This document shows positions 8,904 through 16,856 of a DNA stretch of 64,000 nt, piece after piece. The stretch's first letter is position 1; every line of letters begins with the position of its first letter. The DNA comes from Roseibium aggregatum IAM 12614 (GTDB lineage: Bacteria > Pseudomonadota > Alphaproteobacteria > Rhizobiales > Stappiaceae). Both the position numbers and the translations under genes were made by a program. The stretch covers positions 487,517-551,516 of the forward strand of contig NZ_AAUW01000001.1 of the NCBI RefSeq assembly GCF_000168975.1, written 5' to 3'. Below the pieces are notes generated by a model. That model was not told the DNA's origin. It saw only the letters and a list, made by a program, of their open reading frames with translations, and ran no database searches.

Positions 8904-10319
8904 ATGAGCGCCGCTGAGACAGAGACATCCGGCACTTTCAAGGGCTTGAAGCTCACCAACACATTGACGCGCCAGAAAGAGGACTTCAGGGCGATCGATG
9001 ACGGGAATGTGCGTCTCTACGTCTGCGGACCGACGGTCTATGACTTTGCCCATATCGGCAATGCGCGACCGGTCATCGTCTTCGACGTGCTCTTCCGGCT
9101 TCTGCGACATCTTTACGGTGCGGACCACGTTACCTATGCGCGCAACATCACCGACGTTGACGACAAGATCAACGCACGGGCCCTGCGCGATTTCCCCGAT
9201 TTGCCGCTCAATGAAGCCATTGCCCGGGTGACACAAAAGACGGCGGACCAGTTCCACAAGGACATCAGGTCTCTTGGCGTTCTGGAGCCGAGCATCGAGC
9301 CGCGCGCAACACAGCACATCGGCGGCATGGTCGAGATGATCGCGGCGCTGATCGAGAAGGGCCACGCCTATCAGGCCGGCGGCGAAGTGCTGTTCGATAC
9401 GCAGTCCATGCCCGACTACGGCGGCCTGTCAAAACGCAAGCTGGATGAGCAGCTTGCCGGGGCCCGCATTGCGGTGGACGCGCACAAGAAGAACCCAGGA
9501 GACTTTGTGCTCTGGAAACTGTCTTCCGACGAGGAGCCCGGCTGGGACAGCCCTTGGGGCAGGGGACGTCCCGGCTGGCACATCGAGTGCTCGGTCATGA
9601 GTGCGCAGCATCTCGGCGAGGTTTTCGATATTCATGGCGGCGGGCTGGATCTGATCTTCCCGCACCACGAAAACGAAATCGCCCAGTCCCGCTGCGCGCA
9701 TGGCACCAAGGTCATGGCCAACTACTGGATGCATAACGGCTTCCTGCAGGTGGAAGGCCGGAAGATGTCAAAGTCCGAGGGCAACTTCTTCACCATCCAG
9801 GAGCTTCTGGAAACCGACAGCTTCGGCGGCCGAAAGTGGCCGGGCGAAGTGCTGCGTCTTGCCATGCTGATGACAAACTACCGCGAGCCGATCGACTTCT
9901 CGAAGCGCAAGCTGGAAGAAGCGGAAAATCTACTGGCCCGCTGGCCGGACCCTGTCGAAACGGATGCGGCGCCCGCCGCCGAAGTGCTGGACGCCCTTCT
10001 GGACGACCTGAACACCGCAGGTGCGATCCAGGCACTCCACGCGCTTGCCGTCGAGGCGTCCAAGGATCCCGCCAAGCTGACCGTTTACTCTGCCTCCGCC
10101 GCGCTCCTCGGTGTTCACCCGGTCAAGGCGGATCTGTCCGGCGTTGATGAGGCGGCCATTCAGGCAGCCATCGAAAAACGCCTGGAAGCGCTCAATGCCA
10201 AGAACTGGGCGGAAGCCGACGCGATCCGAGATGATCTGACGTCTCAGGGAATTCTTCTAAAGGATTCAAAAGACTCAGAAACCGGTGCCCGCGTGACAAC
10301 CTGGGAAGTCAAACGGTGA
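8904..10319 (+). CDS. cysS: Cysteine--tRNA ligase
   Basis: A 471-residue class I synthetase that charges tRNA(Cys) in the cytoplasm. [19 protein letters not shown] at residues 38-56 holds a zinc-ligand cysteine and the HIGN signature. WHIECSVMS and HHENEIAQS supply the further zinc ligands, and [12 protein letters not shown] near residue 287 is the KMSKS loop. The length is normal for CysRS. An AGGAG ribosome-binding site supports the start. The next genes run in the same direction, but a 296-bp stretch with two inverted repeats separates cysS from them. Confidence 0.97.
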   Translation: MSAAETETSGTFKGLKLTNTLTRQKEDFRAIDDGNVRLYVCGPTVYDFAHIGNARPVIVFDVLFRLLRHLYGADHVTYARNITDVDDKINARALRDFPDLPLNEAIARVTQKTADQFHKDIRSLGVLEPSIEPRATQHIGGMVEMIAALIEKGHAYQAGGEVLFDTQSMPDYGGLSKRKLDEQLAGARIAVDAHKKNPGDFVLWKLSSDEEPGWDSPWGRGRPGWHIECSVMSAQHLGEVFDIHGGGLDLIFPHHENEIAQSRCAHGTKVMANYWMHNGFLQVEGRKMSKSEGNFFTIQELLETDSFGGRKWPGEVLRLAMLMTNYREPIDFSKRKLEEAENLLARWPDPVETDAAPAAEVLDALLDDLNTAGAIQALHALAVEASKDPAKLTVYSASAALLGVHPVKADLSGVDEAAIQAAIEKRLEALNAKNWAEADAIRDDLTSQGILLKDSKDSETGARVTTWEVKR

Positions 10320-10343
10320 GACGGTGCCAGGCGGAAAGACGGG

Positions 10344-10402
10344 ATACCCCCCTCTGTCCACTAGCGCGGACATCTCCCCCGCAAGGGGGGAGAGGGGCGT
10401 AT
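10344..10402 (+). repeat. GC-rich inverted repeat, copy A
   Basis: A stretch of about 59 bp running from ATACCCCCCTCTGTCC through GGACATCTCCCCC to GGGGGGAGAGGGGCGTAT. It is nearly the reverse complement of copy B, 107 bp downstream. Each copy is itself partly self-complementary (CTCCCCC with GGGGGAG). Similar CCCCTCTGTCC / GGACATCTCCCCC repeats are, from memory, scattered between genes in Hyphomicrobiales genomes. Confidence 0.8.
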
Positions 10403-10508
10403 GCCGCCCGGCTTTACTCTGGTACTCCACGCTCCAAGGCTTGGACGGGAAAACCGCTGAAGGTTGGACTGGGTCAGGATATCACTGTTTGGCTCCGAGG
10501 CGCCGCAA

Positions 10509-10564
10509 ATACCTCTCTCCCCCTTTGCGGGGGAGATGTCCCTGCAAGGGACAGAGGGGGGTAT
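10509..10564 (-). repeat. GC-rich inverted repeat, copy B
   Basis: The opposite-oriented partner of copy A. It reads ATACCTCTCTCCCCCTTTGC, continues through GGGGGAGATGTCCC and ends with GGGACAGAGGGGGGTAT, and contains a perfect small dyad GTCCCTGCAAGGGAC. Together the two copies bracket about 110 bp and end 52 bp before the DUF559 start codon. Confidence 0.8.
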
Positions 10565-10615
10565 GCAACCCTTGCGACATATGCAGAGTATCGGTCTCGG
10601 CAAGGAGGTCGCTAC

Positions 10616-10984
10616 ATGCCGCACCAGTCTGTTTCCAAGCAACTCAGATCCAACGCCAAACGCCTGCGTTCGCAAATGACGGACGCTGAAAAGAAGCTTT
10701 GGCATGTGATCCGGGCACATCGGCTGGAAGGGATTTCCTTTCGCAGGCAGATGCCGATCGAAGGGGTCATTGTCGATTTCGCGGCACCTGCTCATCGCTT
10801 GATCATGGAACTGGACGGATCCCAGCACGCAGAACTGCAGGGCCAGGTGCGTGACATCGCGCGCGACCGCAAGTTTCGGGCTCTCGGCTGGACGACCTTG
10901 CGCTTCTGGAATGCGGAGGTCATGCAGGATCTCGACGGCGTCTGCCGCAAGATCCTGAACGCTTGTGGCAAGGAGAACTTCTGA
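10616..10984 (+). CDS. DUF559 (Vsr-like) endonuclease domain protein
   Basis: A 122-residue protein whose ATG gives MPHQSVSKQLRSNAKRLRSQ; the frame is open further upstream but runs through the repeats. It has the standard DUF559 layout: a basic N-terminus with an LRSQMTDAEKKLWHVIR helix, FRRQMPIEGVIVDFA (the conserved aspartate of a PD-(D/E)XK-type fold), LIMELDGSQH (Glu-x-Asp-Gly with histidine) and a C-terminal LGWTTLRFWNAEVMQDLDGV. All presumed catalytic positions are present. It is related to very-short-patch repair nucleases, but the cellular role of DUF559 proteins is unproven. Its stop overlaps the start of the first GFA gene (TGATG). Confidence 0.88.
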   Translation: MPHQSVSKQLRSNAKRLRSQMTDAEKKLWHVIRAHRLEGISFRRQMPIEGVIVDFAAPAHRLIMELDGSQHAELQGQVRDIARDRKFRALGWTTLRFWNAEVMQDLDGVCRKILNACGKENF

Positions 10985-11478
10985 TGGCAGGCGATGTTCA
11001 AAAGCTGAGCGGCGGTTGCCAGTGCGGCGCGGTGCGCTACAAGGTGACGGGGGAGGTCGGCCATCCTCACCTGTGCCATTGCCGCATGTGCCAGAAGGCA
11101 TCAGGGAACTTCTTTCTGCCGTTGATCGGTGCTGCGAAGAAAGACTTCGTGTGGACGCGCGGTGAGCCCGCCTGGTTCCACTCATCCAGACCCGTACGCC
11201 GCGGTTTCTGCGGAACCTGCGGCACGCCGCTGGCTTTCGATACGGTTGGCGACGACCACATTGCCTTTACCCATGGCAGCCTGGACGACGTGGTTGCGGT
11301 CACGCCTGTCGAACAGTCCGGTGTCGAGGGCCGCGTGCCGTTCTACGGGCATCTTTTCGAACTGAGTGAAACACTGTCCAACCGGGATGACTTGCCAGGC
11401 GGGATCGATGATGTCTCGTCAACCAACAATCAGCATCCGGATCACGACACGGATCAATGGGAGGTGAGGGGCGCATGA
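10984..11478 (+). CDS. GFA (glutathione-dependent formaldehyde-activating-like) family protein, copy 1
   Basis: A 164-residue zinc protein of the GFA/CENP-V fold. The zinc-ligand motifs are GGCQCGAVRY, CHCRMCQKASG and CGTCGTPLAF. GFA family members are annotated after an enzyme that joins formaldehyde to glutathione, but most, including this one, have no proven reaction. The gene overlaps the DUF559 stop by one base and its own stop overlaps the next GFA gene (ATGA), so all three are translationally coupled. Its C-terminus carries QHPDHDTDQW, also found in copy 2. Confidence 0.88.
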   Translation: MAGDVQKLSGGCQCGAVRYKVTGEVGHPHLCHCRMCQKASGNFFLPLIGAAKKDFVWTRGEPAWFHSSRPVRRGFCGTCGTPLAFDTVGDDHIAFTHGSLDDVVAVTPVEQSGVEGRVPFYGHLFELSETLSNRDDLPGGIDDVSSTNNQHPDHDTDQWEVRGA

Positions 11479-11972
11479 CGGAGATCCATTCTGGCGGCTG
11501 TCAGTGCGGGGCCTTGCGGTTCAAGGTTGAAGGGCCTTTGGGCGAGGCTTCCATTTGCCACTGCCGCATGTGCCAGAAAGCCTTCGGCAGCTTTTACGCA
11601 CCGCTGGTCAGCGTGCCTGCAGCCTCCAGGCTTGTCTGGACACGCGGGTCGCTGAAGCATTTTCAAAGTTCCAATCATGCCTCACGGGGCTTTTGTGCAG
11701 AGTGCGGCACGCCGCTGACCTATGAAGCGCCGGACGGCATCGCCTTGGCCATCGGAAGTTTCGATGATCCCTCGCAGATCCCGCCAGGCATTCAGTTCGG
11801 GGTCGAGGCGAAGCTGCCTTACACCGATCGCATGGGGCAAATTCCCGAACGGGTGACGGAAGACGATATGGAGGCGGCCCCCTTTCTGGCGTCGCTGGTT
11901 TCTTTCCAGCACCCCGACCACGACACAGACACCTGGCCACCGGTTCGCACCGGGGCCAACGACAACGAATAA
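11475..11972 (+). CDS. GFA family protein, copy 2
   Basis: A 165-residue paralogue of the preceding gene. It has GGCQCGALRF, CHCRMCQKAFGSF and CAECGTPLTY as zinc motifs, plus a C-terminal QHPDHDTDTW. The two copies clearly arose by tandem duplication but have diverged between motifs. The start ATG overlaps the previous stop (ATGA), which fixes it. The cimA gene follows after 31 bp in the same direction, so all may be one transcript. Substrate unknown. Confidence 0.88.
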   Translation: MTEIHSGGCQCGALRFKVEGPLGEASICHCRMCQKAFGSFYAPLVSVPAASRLVWTRGSLKHFQSSNHASRGFCAECGTPLTYEAPDGIALAIGSFDDPSQIPPGIQFGVEAKLPYTDRMGQIPERVTEDDMEAAPFLASLVSFQHPDHDTDTWPPVRTGANDNE

Positions 11973-12003
11973 AAGACAGCCCGACGCTGCTCAGGATACG
12001 GAT

Positions 12004-13599
12004 ATGACCAAGGAACGGCTTTTTCTTTTCGACACGACGCTGCGGGACGGCGCCCAGACCAGCGGGGTCGACTTCTCCGTCAACGAGAAGGTTGTGGTCG
12101 CTGAACTGCTGGAGCGTCTTGGCGTCGACTACATTGAAGGCGGTTACCCGGGCGCCAATCCGACCGACAGCGAGTTCTTCAGCCAGAAGCGGACGCGGAA
12201 AGCCACTTTCACCGCCTTCGGCATGACCAAGCGCGCGGGCCGATCGGCCGCCAACGATCCGGGGCTTCAGGAAGTGCTGTCCGCCAGCGCCGATGCCTGC
12301 TGCTTCGTGGCCAAGGCCTGGGACTATCATGTGCGGGTCGCGCTTGGCTGCAGCAACGAGGAAAATCTGGATTCGATCTTCGAGACCGTTACCGCGGCGG
12401 TTGATGCCGGCAAGGAAGCGATGATCGATTGCGAACACTTCTTTGACGGTTTCAAGGCCAATCCGGCGTACGCCCTCGATTGCGCTCGCACCGCCTATCA
12501 TGCCGGAGCTCGCTGGATCGTGCTGTGCGACACCAACGGCGGCACGCTGCCTGACGAGATCTTCGACATCGTCACCAAGGTTCAGGAGGTCGTTCCCGGA
12601 ACGCATCTTGGCATCCATACTCATGACGATACCGGCCATGCGGTCGCCAATTCGCTGGCAGCGGTGGAAGCGGGTGTGCGCCAGATTCAGGGGACCTTGA
12701 ACGGCCTTGGCGAGCGCTGCGGCAACGCCAACCTGATTACCCTGATCCCGACGCTCAAACTGAAATCGTCATACGCTGACCGGTTCGAGATTGGTGTCAG
12801 CGATGCGCAGTTGAAGGAGATCACCGCGATCTCCCATGCGTTCGACGAAATCCTCAACCGATCTCCGGACCGGCAAGCGCCCTACGTGGGCGAAACCGCC
12901 TTTGCCACCAAAGCGGGCATTCATGCCTCGGCAATCCTGAAGGATCCGCAGACCTATGAACATGTGACACCGGAAAGCGTCGGCAACCAGCGCCGGGTTC
13001 TGGTGTCCGACCAGGCTGGAAAAAGCAATCTTCTGGGCGAACTGGCCCGTGTCGGCATCGAGGTCGACAAGGCCGACCCGCGTCTCGACCTGCTGCTGGC
13101 CAAGGTCAAGGAACGGGAAGCCGAAGGCTACGCCTATGAAGCTGCCGACGCCTCGTTCGAGCTGCTCGCCCGTCGGGAACTGGGCGAAGTGCCGCGTTAC
13201 TTCGCGGTCGAATCCTTCCGCGTGATGGTGGAGCGCCGGTTCAATGCAATCGGCGATCTGGTCACCGTTTCGGAAGCCGTGGTCAAGGTCGATGTCGATG
13301 GCGAGACCCGGATGTCGGTCTCCGAGGGCAACGGCCCCGTCAACGCCCTCGACATGGCTCTGCGAAAGGATCTGGGCAAGTATCAGTCGGCCATCGACGG
13401 TCTGGAACTGATCGATTATAAGGTGCGCATCCTCAACGGTGGCACGGGCGCGGTCACACGCGTTCTGATCGAAAGCCAGGACACTGTCACGCACCGGCGC
13501 TGGTTTACGATTGGGGTGTCCTCCAACATCGTCGACGCCTCTTTCCAGGCCCTGGTCGACTCCATCACATTCGCGCTGATGAAAGCCAACGTGGCCTGA
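12004..13599 (+). CDS. cimA: Citramalate synthase
   Basis: A 531-residue member of the DRE-TIM metallolyase family. It condenses pyruvate and acetyl-CoA to (R)-citramalate, a threonine-independent route to 2-oxobutyrate and isoleucine. The signature FDTTLRDGAQTSGVDFS at residues 9-25 and the HTHDDTGHAVAN metal-site motif are intact, as is GLGERCGNANL. The C-terminal 150 residues form a LeuA-type allosteric domain (RVLIESQDT, W-F-TIGVSSNIVDASFQAL), so feedback by isoleucine is likely. Length and the DGAQT rather than DGEQ motif favour CimA over 2-isopropylmalate synthase. Confidence 0.9.
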   Translation: MTKERLFLFDTTLRDGAQTSGVDFSVNEKVVVAELLERLGVDYIEGGYPGANPTDSEFFSQKRTRKATFTAFGMTKRAGRSAANDPGLQEVLSASADACCFVAKAWDYHVRVALGCSNEENLDSIFETVTAAVDAGKEAMIDCEHFFDGFKANPAYALDCARTAYHAGARWIVLCDTNGGTLPDEIFDIVTKVQEVVPGTHLGIHTHDDTGHAVANSLAAVEAGVRQIQGTLNGLGERCGNANLITLIPTLKLKSSYADRFEIGVSDAQLKEITAISHAFDEILNRSPDRQAPYVGETAFATKAGIHASAILKDPQTYEHVTPESVGNQRRVLVSDQAGKSNLLGELARVGIEVDKADPRLDLLLAKVKEREAEGYAYEAADASFELLARRELGEVPRYFAVESFRVMVERRFNAIGDLVTVSEAVVKVDVDGETRMSVSEGNGPVNALDMALRKDLGKYQSAIDGLELIDYKVRILNGGTGAVTRVLIESQDTVTHRRWFTIGVSSNIVDASFQALVDSITFALMKANVA

Positions 13600-13639
13600 T
13601 CCTGGTCCACGCGTTTTCAGGCGTCAGAAAGGCAATGCC

Positions 13640-14563
13640 ATGTCGCAGACGGTGACCAGCACCGAAGCGAGCACCGAATTCCGTCACGGCCTCCTGTTCG
13701 GCCTGGCGGCATACGGCATGTGGGGCTTTCTTCCGGCCTACTACAAGCTGACCGAAACCGTGCCGGCAGACCTGGTGGTGTCGCATCGCATTCTCTGGTC
13801 GGTGCTGTTTGTCGGCCTGTTTCTTTATGCGCGCGGCCGCTGGCAGGAAGTGGTGGATGTTTTCCGCCAGCCGAAGGTGCTGATGGGGCTGACGGTGTCG
13901 GCCACATTGATTGCCGTCAACTGGCTGACCTTCGTCTGGGCCATCGCTGAAAATCATGTGCTGGATATTTCGCTCGGATACTTCATCAACCCGCTGGTCA
14001 GCATTCTGGTCGGCCTGTTCGTGCTGCGGGAAAAACTGACGACCTGGCAGGGCATCGCCGTTGGCGTTGCCGCCCTTGCCGTCGTGCTGCAGGCGATCCT
14101 GGCAGGCGGACTTCCCTGGGTATCGCTGGTGTTGGCGTTTTCCTTTGCCGGCTATGGCTACGTGCGCAAGGTCGTGCCGGTGAAGGCCACGCCGGGGCTC
14201 TTTGTGGAGACCATCGTCCTGTTTCCGCTTGCTGCCGGCTACATGCTCTTGAGCCTGAGCTGGGGTGACGATGCATTGGTGCTGAACGATCCGCCGGTGC
14301 TGCTTGCCCTTGTGGGAACGGGCATTGTCACGGCTTTGCCGCTGATCTGCTTTTCATCCGCTGCCAGGCGTCTGCCTCTCTTCATGCTGGGGCTGATGCA
14401 ATATATGGCTCCGTCCATGCACTTTCTGATGGCCGTCTACATCTGGGGTGAGCCGCTGGACACGACCAAGCTGATGACGTTCGGCATGATCTGGGCTGCC
14501 CTGGCGGTGTTTTCCTACGACAGTTGGCGCCGTTACCGGCTGAACCAGCGTGTTTCGCGCTAA
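13640..14563 (+). CDS. rarD: EamA-family transporter, RarD type
   Basis: A 307-residue inner-membrane protein with about ten hydrophobic segments in two EamA repeats. The N-terminal part shows the RarD signature: GLLFGLAAYGMWGFLPAYYK, then VVSHRILWSVLFVG and NWLTFVWAIAENHVLDISLGYFINPL. RarD was named from a chloramphenicol-sensitivity phenotype; transported substrates are mostly unknown. It follows cimA by 40 bp in the same direction and may be read through from it. The gene is convergent with the GGDEF gene. Confidence 0.88.
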   Translation: MSQTVTSTEASTEFRHGLLFGLAAYGMWGFLPAYYKLTETVPADLVVSHRILWSVLFVGLFLYARGRWQEVVDVFRQPKVLMGLTVSATLIAVNWLTFVWAIAENHVLDISLGYFINPLVSILVGLFVLREKLTTWQGIAVGVAALAVVLQAILAGGLPWVSLVLAFSFAGYGYVRKVVPVKATPGLFVETIVLFPLAAGYMLLSLSWGDDALVLNDPPVLLALVGTGIVTALPLICFSSAARRLPLFMLGLMQYMAPSMHFLMAVYIWGEPLDTTKLMTFGMIWAALAVFSYDSWRRYRLNQRVSR

Positions 14564-14605
14564 GGGTCATGTTGCCAGAAGCGTCAGGTTAAGCGGAGCG
14601 CGTGC

Positions 14606-15859
14606 CTAGTCAGTGTAGACCAACTGCCCGCGCCCGCTGCGTTTAGCGCCATAAAGTCTATGGTCGGCGGTCTTCAGGGCATCGCCGAACTTACCGGCCT
14701 CCAGCCGCGCGACTCCGATGCTGGTCTTCATCAGGTGTTCGTCACCGTCCTGCCGGACAGGGGACGCCTGAATGGAGTCCAGAAGGTTTTGCAGCCCTTC
14801 GATGACCTCTGTCTCCTCCTTGTCCCTAAAGACGATGCAGAATTCGTCGCCGCCGAGCCGCGAGACGATGTCGCCTTCCTTGGCGAGCTTCATCATGTGC
14901 CGGGCGAAATTGACCAGAACCGCATCGCCGAAATCGTGTCCGAGTGAATCGTTGATGGCCTTGAAGGAGTCGAGGTCCATCAGGGCAATCCAGTGCGCGC
15001 GCCCTTCCGAAGCCGGCCAGGTCGCAATCGACCTGGTGGCCTGTTCCAGCAGGTAGCGGCGGTTGTAGAGCCCCGTAAGAGCGTCCCGCATCGCCATGTT
15101 GTTGAGTTCTTCGATCCGGTAGATGTAATCGAGGTTCTGCGACACCCTCAGCAGCAGTTCTTCCGGTGGGCAGTTCTTGTCGACGAAGTCCGCTGCGCCG
15201 TATTTCAAGAACCGGACCCGGTTGTCCGGATTTGCGTAGGACGACATGCCGATAACGCCGACCTTTTCCGGGTCGTGCACTCTGCGCACCGCCTTCAGAA
15301 AGGCAAAGCCGTCCTTTTCCGGCATGAAATAATCCGCCAGAACCAGTTTGATGTCCTTGTGCTGCTTCAGGGTTTCCAGAGCTTCGTCGGTGGAGCCTGC
15401 CTGATAGATCTTGTAAAGATGCTTGCCGACGATCTGGGAAATCATCTCCCGTTCGACGGCTGAATCGTCCAGCACAAGAATGCCGATCTTGGGGTTCTGG
15501 GCCAGTTTCCGGATCAGGTCCGCGACATAGTTCAAGCTGCCGGGCGAGTCCTTCAGGACATAGTCGATGACGCCCTTTTCCAGAAACTTGCTGCGGGTCT
15601 TCGGGTCGAACCGGCTGGTGAAAACGATGGTGGGAATGTTCCACTTTTCGCACAGATCGACGATTTCCCCATCCGGTGCGTCCGGCAGGGTCAGATCGAC
15701 AAGAGCGAGATCGGGTTCGCCAATGGGCAGATTGAGGCAGTTTTCAGCTTCTTCATAGCTTCGCGCAACCATGATCTGGTGGCGGCCGACCTCATGCAGT
15801 TTCTTGACGATTGCCTTCTCGAAAAACGCTGCATCTTCAACAAGAAGGGTAGTTTGCAT
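14606..15859 (-). CDS. REC-REC-GGDEF response regulator, probable diguanylate cyclase
   Basis: A 417-residue cytoplasmic protein built like PleD. A first receiver covers residues 1-120 with the likely phospho-acceptor Asp in LALVDLTLPD. A second covers 128-245 with LVLADYFMPEKDG. A GGDEF domain covers 255-417. The active-site loop GGDEF near residue 333 is intact, and MRDALTGLYNRRYL and DLDSFKAINDSLGHDFGD are normal, so c-di-GMP synthesis is expected. The inhibitory I-site normally reads RxxD five residues before GGDEF; here it is KEGD. Feedback inhibition may therefore be weak. It is monocistronic, with no kinase gene nearby. Confidence 0.9.
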   Translation of the reverse strand: MQTTLLVEDAAFFEKAIVKKLHEVGRHQIMVARSYEEAENCLNLPIGEPDLALVDLTLPDAPDGEIVDLCEKWNIPTIVFTSRFDPKTRSKFLEKGVIDYVLKDSPGSLNYVADLIRKLAQNPKIGILVLDDSAVEREMISQIVGKHLYKIYQAGSTDEALETLKQHKDIKLVLADYFMPEKDGFAFLKAVRRVHDPEKVGVIGMSSYANPDNRVRFLKYGAADFVDKNCPPEELLLRVSQNLDYIYRIEELNNMAMRDALTGLYNRRYLLEQATRSIATWPASEGRAHWIALMDLDSFKAINDSLGHDFGDAVLVNFARHMMKLAKEGDIVSRLGGDEFCIVFRDKEETEVIEGLQNLLDSIQASPVRQDGDEHLMKTSIGVARLEAGKFGDALKTADHRLYGAKRSGRGQLVYTD

Positions 15860-15984
15860 TGAGTAGCCTGTTTCGCCAGCGTCTTACACAACGGTCCCAT
15901 TCAACTTCGAGGACAGTAACTCGAACCGGGTCCGACAGTCACAGTCGCGGGAAAGTCTTGCGATAGTCTATACAGGGTAGACCT

Positions 15985-16602
15985 TTAGAGATCGGTTACC
16001 GTTGCGCAGGCTTCTTCGGTAGGAAGGGGTTCGCCGTTGAGGGCCCGGCGCAGCATGGGCACGACATCGTCTACGGACCGGGCAACAAGATAGGGAACTT
16101 CCGTGTCCGGGCGGATGTATCCCTGCGCCCGCATATGATCCAGAAGTTCCAGCAGCGGTGACCAGAAGCCGTTGATATTGGCAAGTGCCACCGGCTTGCG
16201 GTGCTGGCCCAACTGCGCCCAGGTCATCATTTCAACGACTTCTTCCAGCGTGCCGATGCCGCCGGGCAAAGCGATAAAGGCGTCGGATTTCTCGAACATC
16301 AGATGCTTGCGCTCATGCATGTCCTGCGTGATGACCAGGTCTTCCAGCGTGTCCAGCATCACCTCGCGTTTTTCCAGGAAGCGCGGAATGATTCCCGTCA
16401 CCTTTCCGCCGGCTTCCAGGGCGGCGTTCGCAACTGTTCCCATCAGGCCGACAGAGCCGCCGCCATAGACAAGTCGAAGACCAGCCTCGGCGATAAGCTG
16501 TCCCAGACGGGTGGCGGATGCTTCGTGTGCCGGGTCGGAACCAAAGCTGGACCCGCAGTAAACACAGACGCTTGTAAGCTGATTTTGAGAAACCGTATTC
16601 AT
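15985..16602 (-). CDS. LOG-family (TIGR00730) nucleotide 5'-monophosphate phosphoribohydrolase
   Basis: A 205-residue Rossmann-fold protein. The start at MNTVSQNQLTSV fits the family; the frame is open six codons further. CVYCGSS near the N-terminus, LVYGGGSVGLMG, the conserved M-ERK (MHERKHLMFEKSDAF) and the catalytic PGGIGTLEEV motif are all present. Plant LOG proteins release free cytokinins from riboside monophosphates; bacterial members act on AMP or related nucleotides in vitro, and their physiological substrate is usually not known. No cytokinin gene is nearby. Confidence 0.88.
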   Translation of the reverse strand: MNTVSQNQLTSVCVYCGSSFGSDPAHEASATRLGQLIAEAGLRLVYGGGSVGLMGTVANAALEAGGKVTGIIPRFLEKREVMLDTLEDLVITQDMHERKHLMFEKSDAFIALPGGIGTLEEVVEMMTWAQLGQHRKPVALANINGFWSPLLELLDHMRAQGYIRPDTEVPYLVARSVDDVVPMLRRALNGEPLPTEEACATVTDL

Positions 16603-16856
16603 GACGCAAAGATGTGGCATTCAGAGCGGCAAAAGGTCAAGCATTCTGTTTGAAAGGCCTTGGTTCTGAACCAGCTTTTCTTGCCGCGCCCGGAAAAGAC
16701 GTTTATGCATGAAACAGGATCTGACAATGGCCGGTAACAACGCAAAAACGGGCCGGTAAGGCCAGGGGATTGGCTGAGACAAGCAGCACCCACAAGGGTG
16801 TAAACAGGGGAACGGATTTGGAGAGCGCCGCAACGGCTGGCTGCTTTCCCGGCGGG

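Noticed and set aside
10316..10615. N-terminal extension of the DUF559 gene back to the cysS stop
   Set aside because: It runs through both inverted repeats, and DUF559 proteins start about where the internal ATG lies.
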